From Sphingobium arseniciresistens (GTDB lineage: Bacteria; Pseudomonadota; Alphaproteobacteria; Sphingomonadales; Sphingomonadaceae), in the NCBI GenBank assembly GCA_029167225.1, contig JARFNK010000030.1, positions 1 through 64,000 of the forward strand: 64,000 nucleotides of DNA, read 5' to 3'. The notes below the pieces were generated by a model that was given only the letters and a program-made list of their open reading frames with translations, made no database searches and was not told the origin of the DNA. The first letter of the stretch is position 1, and every line of letters starts with the position of its first letter. Of the stretch, positions 46,443-55,355 are shown one piece after another. The translations under genes were made by a program, and so were the position numbers.

Positions 46443-46859
46443 TCATTTGCCCCATCGCGTCCAGGTCTTCGTCCGGCAGACGAACAGGATGCAGCCGGTG
46501 ACGGCAAGCCTGTCCGGTCTATCGAGGACGAGGCTGGACCGATAGCTGCGCCCTGCCTTGGGATCATAGGCCTTCCCGTTTTCCCATCCCTTGCCGGAGC
46601 GGGTAAAGTCGATGAGGACCGGCGTACCGACCAGCGGGCGGGAACGCGCCTTCTTGTCGGGATTGCGGATGTCGTTTGCGGGGGCGGCGGGGTCCAGGAC
46701 GCGGGCAATGGTGCCCCATAATTTCGTCCCGCGCATTTCGACATGGATGATCGCGGACTTGTCGTCCGTAAGCCATTCCCCTGCCGGCGTCTGGGCGAGG
46801 GCAGGGGAGGGGAGTGCGAGCAGGATGGCGGTGAGCGCGTGACGGGCTTTCATCTTCAT
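46443..46859 (-). CDS. DUF2147 exported protein, last gene of PKS operon
   Basis: A 138-residue protein with a clear signal peptide (ending PALAQ) and one DUF2147 domain: GEWLTDDKSAIIHVEM, LWGTIARVLDP, VLIDFTRSGKGWENGKAYDPKAGRSYRSSL, then LAVTGCILFVCRTKTWTR. Family members are small periplasmic beta-barrel-like proteins of unknown activity. Its ATG overlaps the preceding stop as ATGA, so it is made together with the polyketide genes. A lipocalin-like role in carrying or placing a lipid would fit, but that is only inference. Confidence 0.85.
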   Translation of the reverse strand: MKMKARHALTAILLALPSPALAQTPAGEWLTDDKSAIIHVEMRGTKLWGTIARVLDPAAPANDIRNPDKKARSRPLVGTPVLIDFTRSGKGWENGKAYDPKAGRSYRSSLVLDRPDRLAVTGCILFVCRTKTWTRWGK

Positions 46860-47962
46860 TCTCTCCGGGGCTGCGGCAGATCAGGCAGGCGGGTCATGCG
46901 GGTGATGGCGCGCAGCAGGCCCGGCTGCATCCCGAGCACGGTCATCCCGGCCGATCGGAGCATCGTCACCTCGCTCGCGCGTTGCAGCAGCATCCCGCGC
47001 CTGACCTGCGGCCCGACCATGTTCGCGAGTGCCCTATGGTAATCGGCTGCCGTGCGGCCTGCCATCAGGCATTGCGCCGCGAGCCATGCGCTTCGCAATG
47101 CGATTGCCATGCCGTCTCCGGTAAGCGACGCCGTCATCGCCGCCTGATCGCCTAGACGGAAGACATGGCTTTCGGCGCGCCCGTGCGGCAGGCGGCCATA
47201 GGCGAGGTTGGCGACGGTCACGGGCTTGGAAAACATCGGTTCCGTATCGACCAAGGCTCCCATGGCAGGCGAAAGCCCACCGAGGTGCGCGAGAACATCC
47301 TCCCAGCTCCCACCCAATGCCGCGAGACGACTGCGGCGGATCACCAGGCAGAGATTGGCGGTGTCGCCCTCCACAAGTTGAAGGCCGGCATATCCTCCCG
47401 GAAACAGGTTCAGTTCGATGCGGCCTTCCAAGCGATGGCAGATCTGCGCGGAGGCGCGCCAGTGCATCTTGAAGCCGACATGGGCGTCGAGGACCGGGGC
47501 CTCCTCAGTGCCATCGACCGCTCGAACAGGCAGCTTTCCCGTCGCGAGGAGAAGCACGTCCGCGCGTCGCGAGCCATGGCTGGTACGGACGCCGTCGCGC
47601 TCGATCTCCAGCACGCGCACGCCGCGCTCTACCTCGGCACCCGCCGCTTCTGCAAGACGAAGCAGGGCCTCGTCGAGCCGGCGGCGGCTGAGGCCGCGGG
47701 CGAGAAAGGGCAGCCGGCTTTCTATCATCCGGCCATTGGCGACGACGCGGATATGGCTGACGGGTACCGCTCCCATGGCTTCCAGGTCGATGCCGAGCAT
47801 TTCGAGATGTTGCTGTGCCTCTATGGACAGGAACTCGCCGCACATCTTGTCCGCAGGGCCGGGATAACGCTCCAGGACGCGCACGGGCCAACCGGATCGC
47901 GCGAGCAGCGTCGCCACCGCGCCTCCGGCAAGCCCGCCGCCCACCACCAGAGCGTCGGTCAT
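46856..47962 (-). CDS. FAD-dependent oxidoreductase (geranylgeranyl-reductase-like)
   Basis: A 368-residue flavoprotein of the GG-reductase/PHBH-like group. DALVVGGGLAGGAVATLLARSG carries the N-terminal dinucleotide motif (G8-x-G10-x2-G13). PADKMCGEFLSIEA and RRRLDEALLRLAEAAGAEV are typical of the group, and the second FAD motif is FRLGDQAAMTASLTGDGMAIAL. ATG 47962 overlaps the previous stop (ATGA). In type III PKS clusters such enzymes hydroxylate the phenolic ring or oxidise or reduce the product; either is possible here. The frame upstream to 48055 is not used. Confidence 0.85.
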   Translation of the reverse strand: MTDALVVGGGLAGGAVATLLARSGWPVRVLERYPGPADKMCGEFLSIEAQQHLEMLGIDLEAMGAVPVSHIRVVANGRMIESRLPFLARGLSRRRLDEALLRLAEAAGAEVERGVRVLEIERDGVRTSHGSRRADVLLLATGKLPVRAVDGTEEAPVLDAHVGFKMHWRASAQICHRLEGRIELNLFPGGYAGLQLVEGDTANLCLVIRRSRLAALGGSWEDVLAHLGGLSPAMGALVDTEPMFSKPVTVANLAYGRLPHGRAESHVFRLGDQAAMTASLTGDGMAIALRSAWLAAQCLMAGRTAADYHRALANMVGPQVRRGMLLQRASEVTMLRSAGMTVLGMQPGLLRAITRMTRLPDLPQPRRE

Positions 47963-48666
47963 TCGTACCATCGCGTCACGCAATAGCGGAAGGGGAGATG
48001 CCATTTTATCTGTGCCGACTGTTCCACTCCCGCCTGGCTCAGCAGGCGTTGCCAATCCGGGCGGCGGAACGATCGGGCGACCGATAGGGGGCCGTCATGC
48101 CGGACGAAGGGATGCCAACGCATCGCCGCCGACAGCGCCCGAAAGCCATGATAGGCGACAGCGTGGCGATGCAGGTCGTTGATAAACCAGCCCCGCCGCG
48201 CGCGCCGTTCCATCCAGCCGATGAAGCGCAGGATTTCGGCGTCGCTCATATGATGGGTGACAAGCGAACTGATGACGAGGTCGATCGGTTCGTCCTCCGG
48301 CAGGGCGAAGAGGTCGCCGGTGCGATAGTCGATCGCCATGTCGGGCGGCGTGCTCACGCGCGCCGCCGGAAGGCTACGCGGGTTGAGATCGATGCCGATC
48401 AGGCGAATGTCCATGCCGCGCCGCTGCGCCTGCCGGTGGATCGCCCGCAACATGTCTCCCGCGCCATAGCCGACGTCGAGCAGGGTCAGCGGCCGTCCCT
48501 TTGCCCGTGCGCAGGCCTGCGCGACGAAGCCGAGCGTCGGCGGACGGGCGAGCGTGACGCTGTTGACCGTGGCAAGGTCGGCGAGGCAGGCCGCGAATTC
48601 CGCTTCGGACACATCGTCCCCGTCCATCCATTCGGGCTCGTTTGAGCGGGCGCGCAGGTCCGGCAT
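47959..48666 (-). CDS. SAM-dependent methyltransferase of PKS operon
   Basis: A 235-residue class I methyltransferase. Motif I is LTLLDVGYGAGDMLRAI, with the acidic end of strand 2 in LIGIDLNPRSL and VISSLVTHHMSDAEILRFIGWM after strand 4. Members of this type are found in quinone, flavonoid-like and type III PKS clusters and probably O- or C-methylate the ring. ATG 48666 shares bases with the stop of the PKS gene (ATGA), and its own stop overlaps the flavoprotein start. Frame extension upstream to 49059 lies inside the PKS gene and is not real. Confidence 0.85.
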   Translation of the reverse strand: MPDLRARSNEPEWMDGDDVSEAEFAACLADLATVNSVTLARPPTLGFVAQACARAKGRPLTLLDVGYGAGDMLRAIHRQAQRRGMDIRLIGIDLNPRSLPAARVSTPPDMAIDYRTGDLFALPEDEPIDLVISSLVTHHMSDAEILRFIGWMERRARRGWFINDLHRHAVAYHGFRALSAAMRWHPFVRHDGPLSVARSFRRPDWQRLLSQAGVEQSAQIKWHLPFRYCVTRWYE

Positions 48667-49763
48667 CAGGGGAGTAGGCGAAAGCGAAAGGTTTCCGCGG
48701 CAAGGCCGGGGCCGAACGCCATGGCCATCCCGCGCTGCGGGTCGCTTCCGGGCGTTCCCTCGCGCAGCATATGGGCAAGGACGAACATCAATGTCGCGGA
48801 CGACATGTTGCCATGGTCGCGCAGCACGGCGCGCGAGGGCGCCAGTGCATCCGGCGCGAGGTCCAGCCCATGCTCGACCGCATCGAGCACGGTGCGGCCA
48901 CCCGCATGGACGGCCCAGAGGTCGAATGCGTTCGGCGCATCGCCGCGAAACAGGCCGGACGGGTCGTTGCGCCCGGCCTCCAGCCGTAGGGCTTCGCTGA
49001 TCCGCGCCGGCACCTCGCCGCCCAGATGCATGTCGAAGCCCTGATCGCCGATCCGCCATGTGATGGCATCGGCGGAGCCGGCGATGGTGGTCGCGCGAAA
49101 ATCGTCGAGCGCGATGCCTTGGCTTTCCGCCGTGACGATGGCGGCTGCGGCCCCGTCGCCGAAGAGCAGCATGGCCAGTAAGGTTTCAAGGTCGCCCGAG
49201 CGCTGAAAATGCAGCGTGCAAAGCTCCAGCGTGACCACTAGAACGCGGGCGCTTGGCGTCGATCGGACGATATGATGTGCTGTCCGCAGCGCATTCACCG
49301 CCGCATAGCAGCCCATGAACCCCAGCACGCTCCGCTCCACCCCCGGATCGAGGCCAAGGCGCGCGATGATCAACTGGTCGAGCCCCGGCGCCATGAAGCC
49401 CGTGCAGGAGGCGACGACCAGATGGGTGATCGTCGCCGGATCAAGGGCCGCGCCGATCCGCCCGATCGCCTCCATGGCGAGGGCCGGGGCATGTTGCTCA
49501 TAGCGGGCCATGCGGGCGCCGGTGGAAGGCCATTCACCCGTCCCGTAAAAACCGTCGCGGTCGGTGATCGTGCCATCCGCCAGCGTGATCGGCTCCAGGA
49601 AGGAAAAGCGCCGATCGATGCCCGCGCGTCCTACCATGCGTTCGAACAGGCGTCGCGTTCTGGGCTCGTGCAGCGTTGCCGACACGAAGTTCACGAATGC
49701 ATCATGGACCTCGAAGGGCGGATTGGCGGTCCCCACCGCATTGACATGGGCGACCGCCGTCAT
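48666..49763 (-). CDS. Type III polyketide synthase (chalcone-synthase superfamily)
   Basis: A 365-residue homodimeric type III PKS condensing an acyl starter with malonyl-CoA to make a pyrone, resorcinol or related ring. The Cys-His-Asn triad is complete: Cys152 in LGFMGCYAAV, His286 in WAVHAGGR and Asn319 in RDHGNMSSAT. THLVVASCTGFMAPGLD and the C-terminal AFGPGLAAETFRF match the family. The bacterial alkylresorcinol/alkylpyrone branch is favoured by the ACP and ketosynthase genes upstream, which could make the long acyl starter. Both ends overlap neighbours by ATGA. Confidence 0.93.
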   Translation of the reverse strand: MTAVAHVNAVGTANPPFEVHDAFVNFVSATLHEPRTRRLFERMVGRAGIDRRFSFLEPITLADGTITDRDGFYGTGEWPSTGARMARYEQHAPALAMEAIGRIGAALDPATITHLVVASCTGFMAPGLDQLIIARLGLDPGVERSVLGFMGCYAAVNALRTAHHIVRSTPSARVLVVTLELCTLHFQRSGDLETLLAMLLFGDGAAAAIVTAESQGIALDDFRATTIAGSADAITWRIGDQGFDMHLGGEVPARISEALRLEAGRNDPSGLFRGDAPNAFDLWAVHAGGRTVLDAVEHGLDLAPDALAPSRAVLRDHGNMSSATLMFVLAHMLREGTPGSDPQRGMAMAFGPGLAAETFRFRLLP

Positions 49764-50956
49764 GCCGCGCGGCCGATCAGCACGGCGTTCAGCCCGCCAA
49801 AGGCGAAACTGTTGGACACGAGGATCTGCTGGTCGATGCTTCTTGGCGTTAGTACGAGCGGCAGGTCGCAGGTCGGGTCAGGCCCCAGATAATTGAGGAC
49901 CGGCGGCGCGACTTTTTCCCCCAGAGCCATGATGCCTAGGATGAATTCCATCGCCCCGGTCGCGCCGATCATGTGGCCATGGGCAGATTTGGTGGCGATC
50001 ACGGCGTGCCTATCCAATCCGCCATAGACAGCATGCAGGGCCTGCGTTTCGGCGGCGTCGTTGAGGAGGGTTCCGGTGCCATGCGAGGAGATCAACGCGG
50101 GAACGCCGGGATCGATGCCTGCATCGTCATGCGCGGCGCGAATGGCCGTCACAATGCCCTCCGTATCGGGCGCGGTGATATCGTGCGCGTCGCAGCTTGC
50201 GCCGTAGCCGGCGACCTCCCCCCATATCCGAGCGCCGCGTGCGCGGGCGTGGGTTTCGCTCTCCAGGATCAGCATGGCGGCGCCTTCGCCCAGCACCATG
50301 CCGCGTCGCTCGCGCGAGAAGGGGCGGCAATCATCCGGCGCCATCGCGCCCAGCGACTGCCACGCCACCCAGGAGCCGGGCGTAAGGCATGCCTCCGTGC
50401 CGCCGGTGATGGCGACATCCACCCGGCCGCTGCGGATCATATGCATGGCCTCGCCGATGGCATGGGTAGACGACGCGCAGGCGCTGGCCAGCACGAAGCT
50501 CGGCCCGTGCACGCCAAAGGCCATCGCGATATGGGCGGCCGGCGCGGAGATCATGGAAGAAGGGATCGTCTGCGGGTGAACCCTGGCGGTGTTGCGGGCG
50601 TAGAGGCGTTCATAGGCGACATCGATGGTCGCGTTGCCGCCGCTGCCGCATCCGATTACCAGCCCGGTGCGGCTTCGCAGCGCGTCGTGCCCGACCAGAC
50701 CCGAGGCCGACAAGGCTTCTTGGGCCGCTGTCAGGGCGTAGATGGAAAGCGGGTCGAGACGGCCAAGGCGGCGCCAGTCCGTCCCCTCGTCCAGCAGGTG
50801 GGCGTCCGCGATTGCGGCTGCGACGCCCGACATTCCGGGTCTTTCCCATGGCCGGATCGCGCCTTGCCCGTCCCGCGCCCTTGCCCATGTCGCGTCGAGC
50901 CCGATGCCAAGGCCGCTCACGCAGCCCATGCCGGTGATGACGACCCGCTGTATCAT
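49760..50956 (-). CDS. Beta-ketoacyl-ACP synthase (KAS I/II-type)
   Basis: A 398-residue condensing enzyme of the FabF/FabB type. It begins RVVITGMGCVSGLG. The nucleophile is Cys160 in VLASACASSTHA, with His292 in SSHGTGTLLND and His328 in KSAHGHMIGATG, so all three catalytic residues are present. It is not a chain-length-factor variant. Located between a dedicated ACP and a type III PKS, it probably extends or builds the acyl starter. It overlaps the ACP stop (TAATG) and the PKS start (ATGA). Confidence 0.92.
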   Translation of the reverse strand: MIQRVVITGMGCVSGLGIGLDATWARARDGQGAIRPWERPGMSGVAAAIADAHLLDEGTDWRRLGRLDPLSIYALTAAQEALSASGLVGHDALRSRTGLVIGCGSGGNATIDVAYERLYARNTARVHPQTIPSSMISAPAAHIAMAFGVHGPSFVLASACASSTHAIGEAMHMIRSGRVDVAITGGTEACLTPGSWVAWQSLGAMAPDDCRPFSRERRGMVLGEGAAMLILESETHARARGARIWGEVAGYGASCDAHDITAPDTEGIVTAIRAAHDDAGIDPGVPALISSHGTGTLLNDAAETQALHAVYGGLDRHAVIATKSAHGHMIGATGAMEFILGIMALGEKVAPPVLNYLGPDPTCDLPLVLTPRSIDQQILVSNSFAFGGLNAVLIGRAA

Positions 50957-51189
50957 TACGCGCAGAGTGTGTTCACATGATCCACCAGCGCGCCGAGGTC
51001 CATCTCCGGCGAAATCCTGGCGGGGTCGATCTCGATATCGAAGCGATCCTCCATCTCGAACAGGATGCTGGCGAGGTCCAAAGACGAAATATCCAGCTCC
51101 GCCAGCGTCACGTCTGATCGGAGCTTTTCCGGCGCGATTCCGCCTTCGGTGGAGACAATTTCGACAACCTCATCGAGAGTTGCAGCCAC
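50956..51189 (-). CDS. Acyl carrier protein of PKS operon
   Basis: A 77-residue ACP. The phosphopantetheine attachment Ser36 lies in LAELDISSLDLASILFEME, a variant of the usual D-S-L motif. FEMEDRFDIEIDPARISPEMDLGALVDHV is the standard third and fourth helix region. GTG 51189 is chosen because GGAGA lies seven bases upstream and it gives the normal ACP length; the open frame to 51225 is longer than needed. It is the first gene of the six-gene overlap-coupled operon and is probably the acyl donor to the adjoining ketosynthase or PKS. Confidence 0.88.
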   Translation of the reverse strand: MAATLDEVVEIVSTEGGIAPEKLRSDVTLAELDISSLDLASILFEMEDRFDIEIDPARISPEMDLGALVDHVNTLCA

Positions 51190-51300
51190 GACATGTCTCC
51201 TAAGCAATGTTCTTCGGAAACACATTGGGCGGCGCGTGCGGCGGGGTCAACAGCGGTAGATGCTTTGCCTCTGCCGTCGATCTGCTGTAGACCTATCCTC

Positions 51301-51687
51301 ATGGATATCAGCCGGAGAGAGAAGGGAGGTTCAAGCGGCAGGCTGCCGTTCGTCCTCACGCTCTTCACGCTTATCGCCATATCGCTTCTAAGCGCGTTGA
51401 TCCCGCTGGGGCCGCCGGCCAGCAAGGTCATGGGATCGGCCTTCAGCCCGGCAACGACCTCCGTGGCCATCAAGACTCGTTCGGCCCAGCCCGCCCTTGC
51501 GGTGAGGGCGGTCGTTCCGCGACCTTTCGAACCGCCCGTTTCGCGCCTGATACAGGTCTTGCTGACCGGGATGATACTGCTCTGCCTGATCCGGCGTGCG
51601 CAGGTTCGCGGGGGCATTCAGACCCTCAGACATTTCCTCCTGTTGACGCGCCGCATGGCGCGCGGTCCTCCTGCATCGCGCGTTTGA
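51301..51687 (+). CDS. Hypothetical small membrane protein
   Basis: A possible 128-residue protein starting at ATG 51301. A basic N-terminus (DISRREKGGSSGR) precedes one strong membrane helix LPFVLTLFTLIAISLLSALI and a second hydrophobic stretch LIQVLLTGMILLCLIRR near residue 88. No family is recognised. It is divergent from the PKS operon. The frame extends to 51193 but that part overlaps the ACP promoter region. It could be non-coding. Confidence 0.35.
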   Translation: MDISRREKGGSSGRLPFVLTLFTLIAISLLSALIPLGPPASKVMGSAFSPATTSVAIKTRSAQPALAVRAVVPRPFEPPVSRLIQVLLTGMILLCLIRRAQVRGGIQTLRHFLLLTRRMARGPPASRV

Positions 51688-51922
51688 ACAGCCCTTGACG
51701 GCGTGCTGGTCCTTGGCCGCATGTCCAGAAAAGGAATGCGTCTGCCCGAACATCGGAAGCGGGGCATCGGAAACGGGGCAGTCGCCCTACGGTGTTTCGA
51801 GCTTGCCGTTCTGGTGGGCGGCTGTCTGACATAGGCAGCTGTGTCTATGCCCGGAGCGCGGGCATCGAAATATCGTGGCCCTTGAGCATCGGTGCCGCCA
51901 CTCCATCGGGAATTTATAGGAT

Positions 51923-52134
51923 ATGCCTCATCACACGCCCTTGATCGGCACCATCGTCGCGGGTCTGGCCGGCGCGTTTATCATGGGCGTCGGGATCGTT
52001 TGCGCCATTGCGCTTTCGGTCGCGCCCATTCGGATGCGGAGGTCGCGCATCGGGAAGGGGCGGGCATGCAGCATGTCCTGAAGGGCGAGCGCGAGCTGGC
52101 CGGGCGGATGCTGACTCTGTGTGGGGCAGGCTGA
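51923..52134 (+). pseudogene. KefB/YbaL-type K+/H+ antiporter deletion scar
   Basis: ATG 51923 begins PHHTPLIGTIVAGLAGAFIMG, the distinctive N-terminus of CPA2 antiporters of the YbaL/KefB type. After about 25 residues the frame is lost. In the other frame AHSDAEVAHREGAGMQHVLKGERELAGRM follows, which matches the very C-terminus of the same family. Everything between (about 500 residues: transport domain and TrkA-N domain) is missing. A single internal deletion explains this. An intact CPA1 antiporter starts 83 bp later. Confidence 0.7.
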
Positions 52135-52216
52135 CCCGAGACAGGAATAGAGTGTCGCACCCGGATCCGGCTGCGACAGGCTGAATTTGAAACACGGATA
52201 GATAAGGAGTGAATGG

Positions 52217-53848
52217 TTGGAGATCGTCTCGCTGGTGCTGATATTGCTGGTTGCCGTGGTGGTGAGCGGCGCGATATCGCGGATGCTGCCCGTGGGCCTG
52301 CCCGTGCCGCTGGTCCAGATCGCATTGGGGTCCGTCATCGGCCTCGTCGCCAATCTGCGGGTCGAACTGGACCCTGAGCTGTTCCTGCTGCTCTTCCTGC
52401 CGCCGCTGCTGTTCCTGGACGGCTGGCGCATCCCCAAGGACGAGCTGCTGAAGGACGTCTCGACGGTGTTCGAACTGGCGCTCGGCCTCGTGTTGCTCAC
52501 CGTCGTCGGCGTGGGCTTCTTCATCCACTGGCTGATCCCGGCGATGCCGCTCGCGGTGTCGTTCGCGCTCGCCGCGGTCGTCTCCCCGACCGATCCCATC
52601 GCGGTATCGGCTATCGCGGCGCGCGTGCCCATCCCCAAGCGGATGATGCATATCCTGGAAGGAGAATCGCTGCTGAACGATGCGTCGGGCCTCGTATGCC
52701 TGCGCTTCGCGATTGCCGCGGCGCTGACCGGCTCCTTTTCGATCGGGCAGGCGAGCCTCACCTTCCTGTGGCTCGCGGTCGGAGGGCTGGCGATCGGTGT
52801 CGCCGTCACGCTCGCCGTCACGCGGGCCAAGGCATGGATTTCGGAACGCTTCGGCGAGGATACCGGGTCGCAGATCCTCATCAGCCTGCTCATCCCTTTC
52901 GCCGCCTATATCCTTGCCGAGCATCTTCACTGCTCCGGCATTCTGGCGGCGGTGGCGGCGGGCGTGACGATGACGTTCGCGGAAATCTCGCGGCAGGCGC
53001 TACCGGTCACGCGCATGCGTCGCAACTCGGTGTGGGATACGATCCAGTTCGCGATGAACGGCATCATCTTCGTGTTGCTTGGCGAGCAGTTGCCGCTGAT
53101 ATTGGCGGCTGCCAAGAACACCGTCCTGCTGACGGACCATGCCAACCCCTGGTGGCTGGGCGTCTATGTGCTGGCGATCATGGCTGCGCTGGCGGTGCTG
53201 CGTTTTGCATGGGTGTGGGCATCCTTCCGGCTCACGCTCCTGCGCAAGCGGGACGAACTGCCCTATCAGAGCCCCGACTGGCGGCTGGTCGCGGCGATGT
53301 CCTTTGCCGGCGTGCGGGGCGCGATCACCCTGGCAGGTGTTCTCACCATTCCGCTGACGCTCGTTGACGGGACCGCATTTCCGGGGCGCGATCTTGCCAT
53401 CTTCCTTGCGGCGGGGGTCATCATCCTCTCGCTGGTCGCGGCCAGCATCGGCTTGCCGCTGTTGCTGCGCGGTCTGAAGATGCCGGCCGAACCATCGAAA
53501 CAGGCACAGGAAGACGAGGCCCGCGTCGCTTCCGCGCAGGCCGCGATCAAGGCGATCGAATGGCGGCAGCATTTGCTGGCGGAAGGGCGAAGCGACGCGG
53601 ACGTCTATGCCGCCGTCGGTGCGCGCATCATGGACCTGTACCGCGAGCGGATCGAGAGCCGCAGCCATCGGGATGGGGAAGCGCGCGACGCTCGACAGGT
53701 CGATCGGATCGAGCGCGACATCCGGCTTGCCGCGCTGAAGGCGGAGCGTGACGAGGTCTTCAAACTGGCCCGCAGGCGGAAGATCGGCAGCGAGACCGCG
53801 CAGAAGCTCATTCGCGAGCTGGACCTGCTGGAAGCCCGCTATGCATAG
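52217..53848 (+). CDS. CPA1-family Na+/H+ antiporter
   Basis: A 543-residue NhaP/CPA1-type antiporter with about twelve membrane helices exchanging Na+ or K+ for H+ at the inner membrane. Landmarks are LFLLLFLPPLLFLDGW, the unwound helix motif SPTDPIAV (124-131), the ion-binding Asn154-Asp155 in ESLLNDASGLVCL, and FAGVRGAITLAGVL near 370. A cytosolic charged helical tail of about 110 residues follows, typical of longer bacterial members. The start is TTG 52217, set by AAGGAG seven bases upstream; there is no in-frame ATG near. It ends convergent with the TesA-like gene. Confidence 0.9.
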   Translation: MEIVSLVLILLVAVVVSGAISRMLPVGLPVPLVQIALGSVIGLVANLRVELDPELFLLLFLPPLLFLDGWRIPKDELLKDVSTVFELALGLVLLTVVGVGFFIHWLIPAMPLAVSFALAAVVSPTDPIAVSAIAARVPIPKRMMHILEGESLLNDASGLVCLRFAIAAALTGSFSIGQASLTFLWLAVGGLAIGVAVTLAVTRAKAWISERFGEDTGSQILISLLIPFAAYILAEHLHCSGILAAVAAGVTMTFAEISRQALPVTRMRRNSVWDTIQFAMNGIIFVLLGEQLPLILAAAKNTVLLTDHANPWWLGVYVLAIMAALAVLRFAWVWASFRLTLLRKRDELPYQSPDWRLVAAMSFAGVRGAITLAGVLTIPLTLVDGTAFPGRDLAIFLAAGVIILSLVAASIGLPLLLRGLKMPAEPSKQAQEDEARVASAQAAIKAIEWRQHLLAEGRSDADVYAAVGARIMDLYRERIESRSHRDGEARDARQVDRIERDIRLAALKAERDEVFKLARRRKIGSETAQKLIRELDLLEARYA

Positions 53849-53908
53849 ATGGCCCCGCCGGCATGTTGTTCAGCGCTCTGCCGAACCACATGCCTGCGCG
53901 GCTGGGCG

Positions 53909-54653
53909 TTACCCCGCCAGATCGGTGGCGACGATCGGCGAAATCCGCGTGACGATCGCGTCCACCCCCGCCGGATTGGGGTGCATGCCATCAGGCAGCA
54001 TCAGCTCGCGATGGCCCAGCACCCCGTCGAGGAAGAAGGGGTAGAGCGGCAGGCCGTATTTCTTCGCGAGATCGGGATAGATCGGATTGAACGCGGTCGC
54101 ATAATCCCGCCCCATATTGGGCGCGGCCAACATGCCGGCCAGCATGGCGGGGATCCCGCGTTTCTTCAATTCTATCAGGATGGCATCCAGATTGCTCCGG
54201 GTCGCCTCCGGGCTGAGGCCACGCAGCATGTCGTTCGCGCCGAGCCCGACGATGATGAGGTCGGGCTTGCGATCAAGGCCGTCGAGTGTGAACCCCAGCC
54301 GCGCCAGCCCCGCCGCGCTGGTATCACCAGAAACGCCCGCGTTGAACACGCGCGCCTTGACGCCGCGCGCGACGAGCCCCCGTTCGAGCGCGGGCGCGAA
54401 GCCCTCGCCCTGCGCCAGGTTATAGCCTGCAAACAGGCTGTCGCCGAACACGACGACGAGCTTTGCGTCAGCGGGGATGGGCGCATTGGCGGCTGCGGGA
54501 GCCTTCGTCGGGGCGCCCTGAGCTATCATATCCGCTCCGCTCTGAGCGGCATTCTGCGTCGGGGATTCCTGTGAACAGCCAATGATAAGTTGGACAAGCA
54601 GCAGTGACGCTCCATATTGCAAAAACCTGCCCGCCAAGGAGCGTCCTTTCTTC

Positions 54654-54655
<2 letters not shown>
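53909..54655 (-). CDS. tesA: Arylesterase/thioesterase, SGNH-GDSL (TesA-like), lipoprotein
   Basis: About 242-248 residues. The SGNH hydrolase blocks are all visible: GDS in VVVFGDSLFAGYN, Gly in FNAGVSGDTSAAG, GAND in GLGANDMLRG, and the catalytic D-x-x-H in PDGMHPNPAG. A lipobox-like LIIGC ends the signal segment, so it is probably a periplasmic lipoprotein. The start is ATG 54655 or, with better spacing from AAAGGA, TTG 54637. It is divergent from the YbbA/YbbP pair exactly as in E. coli. The enzyme hydrolyses acyl thioesters or small esters. Confidence 0.88.

Positions 54656-54656
<1 letters not shown>
54636..54656. promoter_or_regulatory. Overlapping divergent start sites with shared palindromic Shine-Dalgarno
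   Basis: AAGGAGCGTCCTT (54636-54648) is palindromic: AAGGAG serves ATG 54654 on the plus strand, while its complement AAAGGA serves TTG 54637 on the minus strand. The alternative minus start ATG 54655 overlaps ATG 54654 in CATG. The promoters must lie inside the opposing genes. Confidence 0.45.
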
Positions 54657-55351
<695 letters not shown>

Positions 55352-55355
<4 letters not shown>

